A stretch of DNA of 15,156 bases from EC70 sp018675395 (GCA_018675395.1 JABGYE010000212.1:1-15156), one strand, 5' to 3'; counted from the stretch's first letter, positions 7,514 to 13,726 are shown. The notes: generated by a model from the sequence alone, not told the origin. Made by a program: numbers and translations.

Positions 7514-7529
7514 TTGCAAATTCTTGCAA
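7514..7529. promoter_or_regulatory. pair of TTGCAA palindromes in the divergent proS/DUF1080 gap
   Basis: TTGCAA, itself a perfect palindrome, occurs at 7514-7519 and 7524-7529, exactly 10 bp apart, with a partial third copy (TTGCTT, 7532-7537). It sits in the middle of the 93-bp region from which proS and the Tat-leader DUF1080 gene diverge. Helical-phase spacing is consistent with an operator, but chance is not excluded in AT-rich DNA. Confidence 0.25.
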
Positions 7530-7571
7530 CTTTGCTTGATGGAATTTTTGATATTTGACACGATAGAAAGC

Positions 7572-8387
7572 ATGAAAAATCAAACCCGCCGTCAATTTTT
7601 AGGGCACTCTTCAATTGGAACCGCGTCAATAGCGGCCTCCTCATCCAGTCTATTTGCAAACTTCGCTGATTCGGAAGAAGGCTTTATAGATCTATTTGAT
7701 GGAAAAACATTGAAAGGATGGCACAAGAATCCTCAGAGAATAGGACATGGGACTGGAGGCGTTTGGCAAGTTGAAGATGGTACCATCACTGGTGAACAAG
7801 ATCCTCCGGGTTCAGGAAATGGAGGAATTTTACTTACTGATGCTAAGTTCGCTGACTTTGAACTTAGGCTTGATATTAAACCTGACTGGGGTGTTTGTAG
7901 CGGCTTATTTCTTAGGGGCAATGATAAGGGGCAATGCTTTCAAATGATGGTCGATTATCATGATGCGGGCAACATAGGACACATTTATGGAGAAGGAACA
8001 GGCGGTTTTAATACTCGGCCATTCGATATTGACGGGAAAATGAAAGATGGAAAACTGATTGGCCTTAAGCCGAAGCCAAGAGGAGAAAAGCCAAAAATTA
8101 ATTATTCTATTTCCGGTGAAAAATTTTGCCCACTATATAAAGTAAATGATTGGAACAATGTCAGAGTAAAATGTGTTGGAAAGCATCCAAAAATCGAAAC
8201 GTGGATCAATGGTATAAAAGTTTGTGAATTTGATGCGGCTAACTACACAGGCTCAGGATTTGACCGTGAAAAAATATCACAAACCCTCGGAGCTAAAGGA
8301 AGCATTGCGGTACAGGTTCACGGTGGCGGGGGTTGGCCAAAAGGCGCTAAATGTAGGTGGCGCAATATTCGTATCAAAGAACTGTAA
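7572..8387 (+). CDS. DUF1080 (3-keto-disaccharide hydrolase family) protein with Tat-type leader
   Basis: 271 residues. The start ATG at 7572 gives MKNQTRRQFLGHSS, a twin-arginine motif (TRRQFLG) followed by a mild Ala/Ser-rich hydrophobic stretch, cleaved near residue 30. Export would therefore be of a folded protein. The DUF1080 domain fills 36-271: GFIDLFDGKTLKGWH (37-51), VWQVEDGTITGEQDPPGSGN (64-83), GILLTDAKFADFELRLDIK (85-103), a sandwich core around WGVCSGLFLRG (106-116), DWNNVRVKC (193-201), WINGIKVCEFD (211-221) and the closing CRWRNIRIKEL. Unlike the DUF1080 protein at 392-1543 it has no C-terminal extension and uses a Tat rather than a Sec leader. An in-frame codon far upstream (7413) overlaps proS and would bury the Tat motif, so it was rejected. 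Reaction inferred from family only. Confidence 0.9.
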   Translation: MKNQTRRQFLGHSSIGTASIAASSSSLFANFADSEEGFIDLFDGKTLKGWHKNPQRIGHGTGGVWQVEDGTITGEQDPPGSGNGGILLTDAKFADFELRLDIKPDWGVCSGLFLRGNDKGQCFQMMVDYHDAGNIGHIYGEGTGGFNTRPFDIDGKMKDGKLIGLKPKPRGEKPKINYSISGEKFCPLYKVNDWNNVRVKCVGKHPKIETWINGIKVCEFDAANYTGSGFDREKISQTLGAKGSIAVQVHGGGGWPKGAKCRWRNIRIKEL

Positions 8388-8407
8388 AATACTTTAGGTT
8401 CTAAGGT

Positions 8408-9574
8408 TCACGAATTGGCGCGTTCAAGAAATTCTTTATAGAACAACGCTCCCGAGGCTAGGTCTGTCTCTTTGATCCATTCGTCAGCAGTATGTGCCTG
8501 TTCAATGTGACCGGGGCCAGCTGCAACGGCTGGTATTCCTCCTTCCGCAGATAAAACGGCAGCATCACAGAACCAGGGAGCGCCAACTAATTTAGGTCCA
8601 TTCGATAAATCGCATAACCCTTTAATAAATGGGTTGTCGGCTGAGGTATTGAGTGGTTCGCATCGAAGCTTAATGTCCACTTTAATTTCATTGTACTCAT
8701 GATTTTCAAGAAATTCTTTGAACAACTTTAAGGCATCTTCTCCTCCCAGTTGAGGCGTTAACCGAAAATCAATTTCTATCGTACACTTTTCTGAAACAAT
8801 ATTTGTGCGGGTCCCTCCCGCAATGACTCCAATGTTGATTGTGGGATGACCGAGCAATTCATCAAAATATTGATTGCTTGAAAGGTTCGCTCGAAAATCA
8901 CTTTCTAATAATTTTATCAGTTCCACCATTTTGCTTATAGCGCTATCACCCTTCTCGGGCATTGACCCATGCGCTGCTTGACCCACTGATGTAACTTGCA
9001 ACCATAGAGTGCCCTTGTGCCTGTAGACCAAATCATTTCCAGTAGGTTCACCCACTAAGGCAAAGTCATATTCGCTACCATATTTTTTCGCAAAGTGCCT
9101 TGATCCGGGCTGACCAGTTTCCTCGCCCATGAATCCTGCAAATGTAACTCCAATGTTCAGATCTCTAATTTTTTCAGCGCCTATTTCCGACAATGCCCAA
9201 AGCATTGCCGCTAAAGTTCCTTTTGTGTCCGAAGCTCCTCGTCCATAAATTTTACCTTCGCTCAGCTGTCCACCAAAAGGGTCCACTGTCATGCCTCCGA
9301 CTCCAACTGTGTCAAGGTGCGGTCCAAGTAATATCTGAGGCTTTCCTTCAAAGCCTGGGAACCTGCCTATCACGTTTGGCCTGCCTGGTTCGACTTCATC
9401 GTACCAAACTTCGGCGCCAATTGTCTCCAGAAAATTTCCAACTGCCGTGGCCATTTCAAGCTCTCCGGTTTTTTCTAACCCAATTCCTGGATCCCCATCA
9501 GGATTAACGCTTGGGATCCTGATAAATGATGAAAGAAGCTTGTTTAGCGTTGTTGGATTTGCCAGGTTGTCCAT
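8408..9574 (-). CDS. M20-family metallo-deacylase/peptidase (ArgE/DapE/carboxypeptidase group)
   Basis: 388 residues, cytoplasmic. The full set of M20 metal ligands is visible: His86 and Asp88 in LLGPHLDTVG, the bridging Asp116 in GRGASDTKG, catalytic Glu151 and metal-binding Glu152 in MGEETG, Glu176 in VGEPT, and His361 in EQAHTADEWI. The dimerisation (lid) domain occupies about 186-300, with AAHGSMPEKG (200-209) and GGTRTNIV (253-260). Members cleave N-acyl groups from amino acids (ArgE: N-acetylornithine; DapE: succinyl-diaminopimelate) or C-terminal residues from peptides. The sequence alone does not separate these, and no arginine or lysine pathway genes are nearby, so no symbol is given. 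It converges on the DUF1080 gene, with 20 bp between the ends. Upstream lies the 344-bp region shared with the Pro/Ala-rich membrane protein gene. Confidence 0.9.
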   Translation of the reverse strand: MDNLANPTTLNKLLSSFIRIPSVNPDGDPGIGLEKTGELEMATAVGNFLETIGAEVWYDEVEPGRPNVIGRFPGFEGKPQILLGPHLDTVGVGGMTVDPFGGQLSEGKIYGRGASDTKGTLAAMLWALSEIGAEKIRDLNIGVTFAGFMGEETGQPGSRHFAKKYGSEYDFALVGEPTGNDLVYRHKGTLWLQVTSVGQAAHGSMPEKGDSAISKMVELIKLLESDFRANLSSNQYFDELLGHPTINIGVIAGGTRTNIVSEKCTIEIDFRLTPQLGGEDALKLFKEFLENHEYNEIKVDIKLRCEPLNTSADNPFIKGLCDLSNGPKLVGAPWFCDAAVLSAEGGIPAVAAGPGHIEQAHTADEWIKETDLASGALFYKEFLERANS

Positions 9575-9658
9575 TCTTCTGACTTTCAGTTTTTTCTTAT
9601 CCTATCTTGGTTTAGTGGATTTAGGAAAGGTTTCAAACCATTAAATAGACGTCTTATT

Positions 9659-9681
9659 ATCAGGGTTAAAAAAGCCCTGAT
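9659..9681. repeat. inverted repeat in the divergent intergenic region
   Basis: Arms ATCAGGG (9659-9665) and CCCTGAT (9675-9681) are perfectly complementary, around a 9-base A-rich loop. On neither strand does a T-tract follow directly, so it is a poor intrinsic terminator. It is 85 bp from the M20 gene start and about 240 bp from the gene at 9919. An operator or RNA stem-loop is possible. Confidence 0.5.
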
Positions 9682-9761
9682 GGAACAAAATTATATATTT
9701 TTAGCTAATTTCAGTTTCTCTTTCGACAAAGCTTTAACGAGTATTTATTAAGGAAATCTTA

Positions 9762-9853
9762 ACCATTGATATTAAAAAAAAGAAAACAATGTTACTTTTT
9801 TGTATTCTAAGAAGGTTTTGATTTATTCAAATAGGCAAAAACCATTGACATTA
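9762..9853 (+). repeat. pair of 13-bp direct repeats (ACCATTGAYATTA)
   Basis: ACCATTGATATTA at 9762-9774 and ACCATTGACATTA at 9841-9853 differ at one base and lie 79 bp apart on the same strand. The second contains the TTGACA of the predicted promoter at 9845. The first would give TTGATA in the same position, so the pair may be a duplicated promoter or an activator site. Confidence 0.4.
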
Positions 9854-9874
9854 TGGTCAGAAATAGGCATTAAT
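9845..9874 (+). promoter_or_regulatory. predicted sigma-70-like promoter for the Pro/Ala-rich protein gene
   Basis: A consensus -35 TTGACA (9845-9850) is followed after 18 bp by ATTAAT (9869-9874, 4 of 6 to TATAAT). The start would be near 9881, giving an untranslated leader of about 38 nt before the ATG at 9919. Read by eye; the -10 is moderate. Confidence 0.5.
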
Positions 9875-9918
9875 ACTCTTCCCTTAATACATCCCCCATA
9901 AAGAAAAAATTTTAAATC

Positions 9919-10626
9919 ATGAGCGAAGAAAATCCTCAAACCCCAGCACCAGAAGATAAATCATCTACTATTCCCTTAAAAAAAGAGACCACACGAGTGA
10001 CTCTTAAAGCATCCGAGGGTGCAGCTCCGCCACCGCCAGCGCCTGCGGCTCCTAAGCCTGCAGCTCCTGCACAAGCAACTCAACCATTAGCTCCTGCTCC
10101 TGCTCCTGCTCAACCTTCAGCGGCCAAAACAGTTCCATTGAGTCCTGCGCCAGCAGCTTCAAGCCCAGCAACACAATCCGCTCCACCTCAAGCGACTGTC
10201 AAACTACAACCATCTCAACCAGGTGCTGCAAGTACACCGGGCGGTGTAGCGGCACCTCTTTCAACTGGTAAACTTTCTGCTAGCTTGGATGATGATGGTG
10301 AAGAGAGCTTCCTCAATCCACTCGCGTGGGTTTGCGTTATCTTAGCTCTGGCCGTGCTATTGATAGAAGCTGCAAGTTCTCCGGACTTATCCCAACAAGA
10401 TCCAAAAAATCCAGATTCAAAATCTTGGGGAATTCCCCACGATGATTATGACCGTAAATACAATCCACAGTTAGACAATAAGGAAAACAAAGAAGCAAAA
10501 ACTTTCAAGTTCGCTAAAAAAGATCAGAACGGTATAGCTCCTCCTACGAATCTGTTTCCTGGCTTTTTTAAAAGAAATTTACCCACTAAAGAGTATGATG
10601 CTTATAAGGGTGAACAGAACAATTAA
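9919..10626 (+). CDS. Pro/Ala-rich single-pass membrane protein of unknown function
   Basis: 235 residues; I do not recognise a named family. Residues 1-30 include STIPLKKETTRVTLKAS. Residues 34-115 are a disordered Ala/Pro-rich stretch with two weak echoes of the N-terminal pattern (KTVPLSPAP at 70-78, ATVKLQPS at 92-99). A short acidic patch (LDDDGEES, 123-130) precedes the only membrane helix (about 134-151, PLAWVCVILALAVLLIEA). The rest (155-235) is hydrophilic, rich in Asp, Lys and Asn, with YDRKYNPQ and a GFFKRNLPTKEYDAYKG end. The lack of an N-terminal signal and the acidic patch before the helix leave the topology uncertain; I favour a cytoplasmic Pro-rich arm. The Pro/Ala arm recalls tethers that cross crowded or envelope space. 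It is followed in the same direction by a candidate microprotein and trxA. A consensus -35 lies upstream; no Shine-Dalgarno is seen. Confidence 0.8.
   Translation: MSEENPQTPAPEDKSSTIPLKKETTRVTLKASEGAAPPPPAPAAPKPAAPAQATQPLAPAPAPAQPSAAKTVPLSPAPAASSPATQSAPPQATVKLQPSQPGAASTPGGVAAPLSTGKLSASLDDDGEESFLNPLAWVCVILALAVLLIEAASSPDLSQQDPKNPDSKSWGIPHDDYDRKYNPQLDNKENKEAKTFKFAKKDQNGIAPPTNLFPGFFKRNLPTKEYDAYKGEQNN
10090..10110 (+). repeat. GCTCCT hexanucleotide tandem repeat inside the Pro/Ala-rich gene
   Basis: Three and a half units of GCTCCT encode the Ala-Pro run at residues 59-65. Uniform codon use here, against mixed codons elsewhere in the arm, suggests recent in-frame slippage; the arm length could vary between strains without breaking the frame. 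Confidence 0.6.
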
Positions 10627-10667
10627 GGTCTAACTTCTCATTATTGTATTTAAACATTTTTATACCA

Positions 10668-10745
10668 ATGCCAGCTGCAATCATTCTTACAATTATTTCT
10701 CTTTTGGTTCTTGTTCTTGAAATCTTGTCTCGCCAATCGGGCTAA
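10668..10745 (+). CDS. candidate 25-residue single-helix membrane microprotein
   Basis: An ATG at 10668 opens a 25-codon frame ending in TAA at 10743-10745. Residues 2-20 are almost wholly hydrophobic (PAAIILTIISLLVLVLEIL), followed by the polar, basic SRQSG. The frame fits neatly between the Pro/Ala-rich gene (41 bp upstream) and trxA (23 bp downstream). Aligned without gaps on their prolines, its helix matches that of the 235-residue protein at 7 of 17 positions, including a Glu exactly 16 residues after the Pro. No clear Shine-Dalgarno precedes it, which is common in this window. It could be a small membrane subunit or partner of the upstream protein, a leader peptide for trxA, or a chance frame; the clean hydrophobic block and end-to-end fit favour a real gene, but only moderately. 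Confidence 0.45.
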   Translation: MPAAIILTIISLLVLVLEILSRQSG

Positions 10746-10768
10746 CCTTTTTTTCATCTATAGGAAAA

Positions 10769-11092
10769 ATGGCGGGAGTTATTTCTATCACCCAAGAAAA
10801 CTTCGAATCTGAGGTCACGCAAAGCGATGTCCCGGTCCTCGTGGATTTTTGGGCAGAGTGGTGTGGACCATGCAAAATGCTGGGTCCAATCCTTGATGAA
10901 TTAGCAGGAGAAAAAGGTGATTCATGTAAAATCACAAAAGTGAATATCGATGATTGTCGTGATCTCGCCGTGACTTATAACGTGAAATCGATACCCATGA
11001 TGCTTTTTTTCAAAGACGGCGAAGTTAAAGATGAGGTAGTTGGACTCATTAATAAAGAGGCTATTTCCTCTAAATTGGACGCAATTTCATAG
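10769..11092 (+). CDS. trxA: thioredoxin
   Basis: 107 residues, the usual single-domain thioredoxin length. The active site is WCGPC (31-35) in VLVDFWAEWCGPCKMLGP, and the cis-proline is Pro76 in KSIPMMLFFKDGE, followed by VVGLINKEAI in place of the more common VGA/GA...L. It is a cytoplasmic dithiol-disulfide oxidoreductase that is reduced by thioredoxin reductase and serves ribonucleotide reductase, peroxiredoxins and others. No signal peptide is present. Start at ATG 10769, with an AGGA a few bases upstream acting as a weak Shine-Dalgarno. It probably shares a transcript with the two membrane-protein frames upstream. The lpxC-fabZ gene begins 132 bp downstream. Confidence 0.96.
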   Translation: MAGVISITQENFESEVTQSDVPVLVDFWAEWCGPCKMLGPILDELAGEKGDSCKITKVNIDDCRDLAVTYNVKSIPMMLFFKDGEVKDEVVGLINKEAISSKLDAIS

Positions 11093-11164
11093 TTTTTCGT
11101 GTAACTTCCACGATAATTTCTACAGGTATTATTATCTGCCTAAGAATAAAGCGATTAGTCTGTG

Positions 11165-11189
11165 CTTGGGCAGGTTTTTCCTTCCCAAG
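11165..11189 (+). promoter_or_regulatory. stem-loop in the lpxC-fabZ leader / trxA downstream region
   Basis: CTTGGG (11165-11170) pairs with CCCAAG (11184-11189). After one C/T mismatch, AGG (11172-11174) pairs with CCT (11180-11182) around a TTTTT loop, so 9 of 10 positions pair. No T-tract follows, so it is not a typical terminator. A second CCCAA at 11192-11196 could compete for the left arm, allowing two alternative folds. It ends 35 nt before the lpxC-fabZ ATG. Confidence 0.4.
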
Positions 11190-11224
11190 ACCCAAATACT
11201 TGCTTAGCTGAAATCAGAGATCCT

Positions 11225-12538
11225 ATGTCTATTCCATACCAACGCACTCTTGCCTCAAGCGCTTCGCTCGAAGGCACTTCGCTTCACACGGGTGAAAAAG
11301 TGACACTGACCATGAAACCGGCTCCTGCCAATCATGGCATTGTGTTCCGTCGTATCGATTTAGATGATAAGCCCTTCATTCCTGCGATCGTTGACAACGT
11401 ACAACAAGTTGAGCGGGCAACGACCTTAGCGGTCGGCTCAGTCAAAGTCCATACTGTAGAACATGTGATAAGCGCATTGGCTGGAATGGGCATTGATAAT
11501 GCAATCATTGAGATGGATGCCAATGAACCCCCTATCGGCGACGGTTCATCGGCTCCATACGTTAACTGTATACGTGAAGCCGGAACAGAAGAACAGGACC
11601 AGTTGGCAAACGTATTCGAAATTCGTGAACCCATTCATATGGAAAATGAAAATGGTTCCATCATTACCATTCTACCAAGTAAGACATTCCGCGTGTCCTG
11701 CACGCACGCTGGTGAGAGAGGAAGAATGACCCAGTATTACTCAACTGAAATCACTCCTGAAATTTATGAAAAAGAAATTGCTCCTGCCCGCACATTTGTA
11801 TTTTACGAAGAGGTTGAGCCTTTGTTGGAAAAAGGACTAATCAAAGGTGGGTCACTAGAAAATGCTGTTGTCATAAGAGACGAATCCATACTGAGTAAAG
11901 AACCTCTCCGGTTCGAAGAGGAATTCGCACGACATAAAATTCTCGACGTAATCGGGGATCTGATGCTCTCCGGTAAGCGCATCATGGGACATGTACTCTG
12001 CGTAAAACCAGGGCATGGGCCAAATACCCAAATGGCTCTTCAATTAAAAAAGGCATTTGGTGCAATCATGTCAATGACGCCTCGAGTTAACATTCCTACG
12101 GGTGAAGGCGCCTTGGACATTAATGAGGTAATGAAAATTTTACCTCACCGTTATCCTTTCCTGTTACTGGATAGGATTATTAAATTTGAAGGCGATAACA
12201 AGTGCACGGGAATCAAATCTGTAACAATAAATGAACCATTCTTTCAGGGTCACTTTCCAAATCATCCCGTAATGCCTGGAGTATTACAATTAGAGGCAAT
12301 GGCACAACTGGCAAGCATCATGCTACTCCGAAAACCTGAAAATCAGGGTAAGATAGGTTATTTTTTGAGTGCCGATAAAGTAAAATTCCGCAAACCGGTA
12401 ATGCCTGGTGATACTCTTTTTATTGAAGGTGAGGCCTTAAAAATTAAAAGTAGTGTTGCCCAGGCAAAGTGCCGTTGCTTTGTCAATGAAGCTCTAGTTT
12501 CCGAAGCAGAGCTCAAATTCAGTTTGATTTCGAGCTAA
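11225..12538 (+). CDS. lpxC-fabZ: bifunctional UDP-3-O-acyl-GlcNAc deacetylase / 3-hydroxyacyl-ACP dehydratase (LpxC-FabZ fusion)
   Basis: 437 residues with two enzymes. LpxC (about 5-290), the committed zinc deacetylase of lipid A synthesis, shows Glu79/His80 in VHTVEH, SSAPYV, His237 and Asp241 in HKILDVIGD, and His264 in KPGHGPN, close to the E. coli numbering (78/79, 238, 242, 265). FabZ (about 297-437) begins INEVMKILPHRYPFLLLDRI and carries His343 in GHFPNHPVMPG and Glu357 in LEAMAQLA; it dehydrates beta-hydroxyacyl-ACP. The linker is only about ten residues (VNIPTGEGAL). The fusion is well known in Bacteroidetes; finding it here with lpxA downstream is an observation from sequence. The frame is open back to 11162, but MSIPYQRTLAS at 11225 matches LpxC N-termini and clears the leader stem-loop. 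lpxA follows after 75 bp. Both active sites look intact. Confidence 0.96.
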   Translation: MSIPYQRTLASSASLEGTSLHTGEKVTLTMKPAPANHGIVFRRIDLDDKPFIPAIVDNVQQVERATTLAVGSVKVHTVEHVISALAGMGIDNAIIEMDANEPPIGDGSSAPYVNCIREAGTEEQDQLANVFEIREPIHMENENGSIITILPSKTFRVSCTHAGERGRMTQYYSTEITPEIYEKEIAPARTFVFYEEVEPLLEKGLIKGGSLENAVVIRDESILSKEPLRFEEEFARHKILDVIGDLMLSGKRIMGHVLCVKPGHGPNTQMALQLKKAFGAIMSMTPRVNIPTGEGALDINEVMKILPHRYPFLLLDRIIKFEGDNKCTGIKSVTINEPFFQGHFPNHPVMPGVLQLEAMAQLASIMLLRKPENQGKIGYFLSADKVKFRKPVMPGDTLFIEGEALKIKSSVAQAKCRCFVNEALVSEAELKFSLISS

Positions 12539-12613
12539 TTTTTGTCTGTTACTTTCTGCGCATGCATTGTGATACCAGCTTGCGATTTGGTCCTAAATGG
12601 ATGATCTTATGAG

Positions 12614-13402
12614 GTGCCGAATGTTGACATTCATCCCACTGCCATAATAGATCCGGGAGCGATAATTGGTGATGAGACCAAAATCGGTCCATATTGTGTC
12701 ATAGGAGAAGCTGTGCAAATCGGACGTGATTGTATTCTTCACGATCATATTTCTATTGAAGGGTCTACCACTATAGGTGATCAGAATACCTTTCATGCTC
12801 ACTCTGTAATCGGAGGCCAAAGCCAAGACCTAAAATACTCAAGTGAGCCAACGTACTTAGAAATTGGCAATCAAAATATTTTCCGAGAATTTGTTACTGT
12901 TAATAGGGGCACGGACCCCGGTAGCAAAACTCAAGTCGGAAGTCATGGGACTTTTTTGGCTTATTCGCACATCGCTCATGATTGTGTTGTCGGTGACCAT
13001 GTTATTTTTTCCAATAACGGAACCCTTGCAGGTCATGTCCAGATGGGTGACTATGCAATTCTTGGTGGATTAACTGCTGTTCACCAATTCTGCCGTATCG
13101 GGTCTCATGCAATTACGGGCGGTTGTTCAAAAATTGTTCAGGATGTTCCCCCATTTATGATCGCTGATGGTAATCCTGCGGAAATCCGAAGCATTAACGC
13201 TATTGGCTTGCAGCGTCGTGGATTTGCTGATGAAGACATACGATCTCTCAAAGAGGCTTATAAGACTATTTTCTTGAGAAAAAGGACAGTCTCAGATGCA
13301 TTGCAAGAACTGAAAAATAGTTCTGCTGAGCTGGCTGGTGAACATCCTGTGAATATCCTAATCGCATTCATAGAATCCAGCGAGAGAGGCATCATTCGCT
13401 AA
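12614..13402 (+). CDS. lpxA: UDP-N-acetylglucosamine acyltransferase
   Basis: 262 residues, the same length as E. coli LpxA. It transfers a 3-hydroxyacyl chain from ACP to UDP-GlcNAc, the first step of lipid A synthesis, upstream of the LpxC reaction encoded by the preceding gene. The left-handed beta-helix hexapeptides run over about 1-185, and the C-terminal helical domain over 195-262 (RRGFADEDIRSLKEAYK ... RGIIR). Signature pieces are IGGQSQDLKY (66-75), REFVTVNRGT (91-100), the catalytic His122 in HIAHDCVVG, and AVHQFCRIG (155-163). With a constant three-residue offset, E. coli Gly173 (chain-length ruler) corresponds to Gly170, retained here, while E. coli His191 is Pro188. The start must be GTG at 12614: an in-frame TGA lies at 12602 and the next residues match family N-termini. 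Downstream, the DUF3817 gene follows after 19 bp. Confidence 0.96.
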   Translation: MPNVDIHPTAIIDPGAIIGDETKIGPYCVIGEAVQIGRDCILHDHISIEGSTTIGDQNTFHAHSVIGGQSQDLKYSSEPTYLEIGNQNIFREFVTVNRGTDPGSKTQVGSHGTFLAYSHIAHDCVVGDHVIFSNNGTLAGHVQMGDYAILGGLTAVHQFCRIGSHAITGGCSKIVQDVPPFMIADGNPAEIRSINAIGLQRRGFADEDIRSLKEAYKTIFLRKRTVSDALQELKNSSAELAGEHPVNILIAFIESSERGIIR

Positions 13403-13421
13403 AATAGCTTATTAATCAAAA

Positions 13422-13721
13422 ATGAAGCCCAGTATCAATCGACTTCGGCTCATTGGCTACATTGAGGGTATCTCTTTTCTGATACTTCTGCTATTTGCAA
13501 TGCCGATGAAATACATGGCTGGCAAACCATCCATCGTAGTATGGTGTGGTTGGATTCATGGAATGCTTTTTATTTTGTTTTGTTTCGCCTTGCTCGAAAC
13601 CAAAATAAAATTGCAGTGGAAAATTAAAACTGCATTGGTTCCTTTTATTGCAGCGTTTGTTCCTTGCGGACCATTCTTTATTGATCGTTGGTTAAAAAGT
13701 TCTGATCGGAGTTGTTCTTGA
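13422..13721 (+). CDS. DUF3817 small integral membrane protein
   Basis: 99 residues, with three predicted membrane helices at about 11-31, 36-59 and 70-88. Family-type features are the Glu15 in GYIEGISFL within the first helix, WIHGMLF (44-50) and FVPCGPFFIDRWL (79-91), where family members usually show a P.GPF..DR-like end. The function of DUF3817 is unknown; Glu15 and the HG pair inside membrane helices could be functional. It lies 19 bp after lpxA in the same direction, so cotranscription with the lipid A genes is likely, but a role in envelope lipid synthesis is only an inference from position. It converges on the DUF1802 gene, with just 5 bp between the two stop codons. Confidence 0.85.
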   Translation: MKPSINRLRLIGYIEGISFLILLLFAMPMKYMAGKPSIVVWCGWIHGMLFILFCFALLETKIKLQWKIKTALVPFIAAFVPCGPFFIDRWLKSSDRSCS

Positions 13722-13726
13722 GACTT

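Larger units (their letters stand above)
9575..9918. other. 344-bp AT-rich divergent intergenic region
   Basis: This is the only gene-free stretch above 300 bp. It holds an inverted repeat (9659-9681), a 13-bp near-identical direct repeat (9762-9774 and 9841-9853), and a good sigma-70-like promoter facing the gene at 9919. Oligo-A and oligo-T runs are frequent. A 23-codon frame beginning at 9680 has no ribosome-binding site and is not believed to be a gene. No tRNA or recognised riboswitch was seen. Confidence 0.7.

Noticed and set aside
7413..7571. 53-residue N-terminal extension of the Tat-leader DUF1080 protein
   Set aside because: It runs antisense through proS, and using it would bury the twin-arginine motif inside the protein.
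7479..7595. 39-residue N-terminal extension of ProS
   Set aside because: It overlaps the start of the divergent DUF1080 gene and has no family similarity; MAKPQ at 7478 fits ProRS N-termini.
9680..9751. 23-codon frame in the 344-bp intergenic region
   Set aside because: It starts inside the inverted repeat, has no ribosome-binding site and no hydrophobic or conserved pattern.
11098..11113. TCGTG/CACGA stem after trxA as a terminator
   Set aside because: Five base pairs with a 7-base loop and no T-run after it; too weak to call.
11162..11224. 21-residue N-terminal extension of LpxC-FabZ
   Set aside because: It runs through the stem-loop, and the sequence before MSIPYQRTLAS is unlike LpxC.
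12601..12612. three-codon mini-frame (ATG ATC TTA TGA) ending just before the lpxA GTG
   Set aside because: Possible as a coupling element, but such a short frame is expected by chance and nothing else supports it.
13122..13136. idea that LpxA has a Lys at the E. coli Gly173 chain-length position
   Set aside because: Recounting with the constant three-residue offset (E. coli His125 = His122 here) places Gly170 at that position; the ruler glycine is retained.
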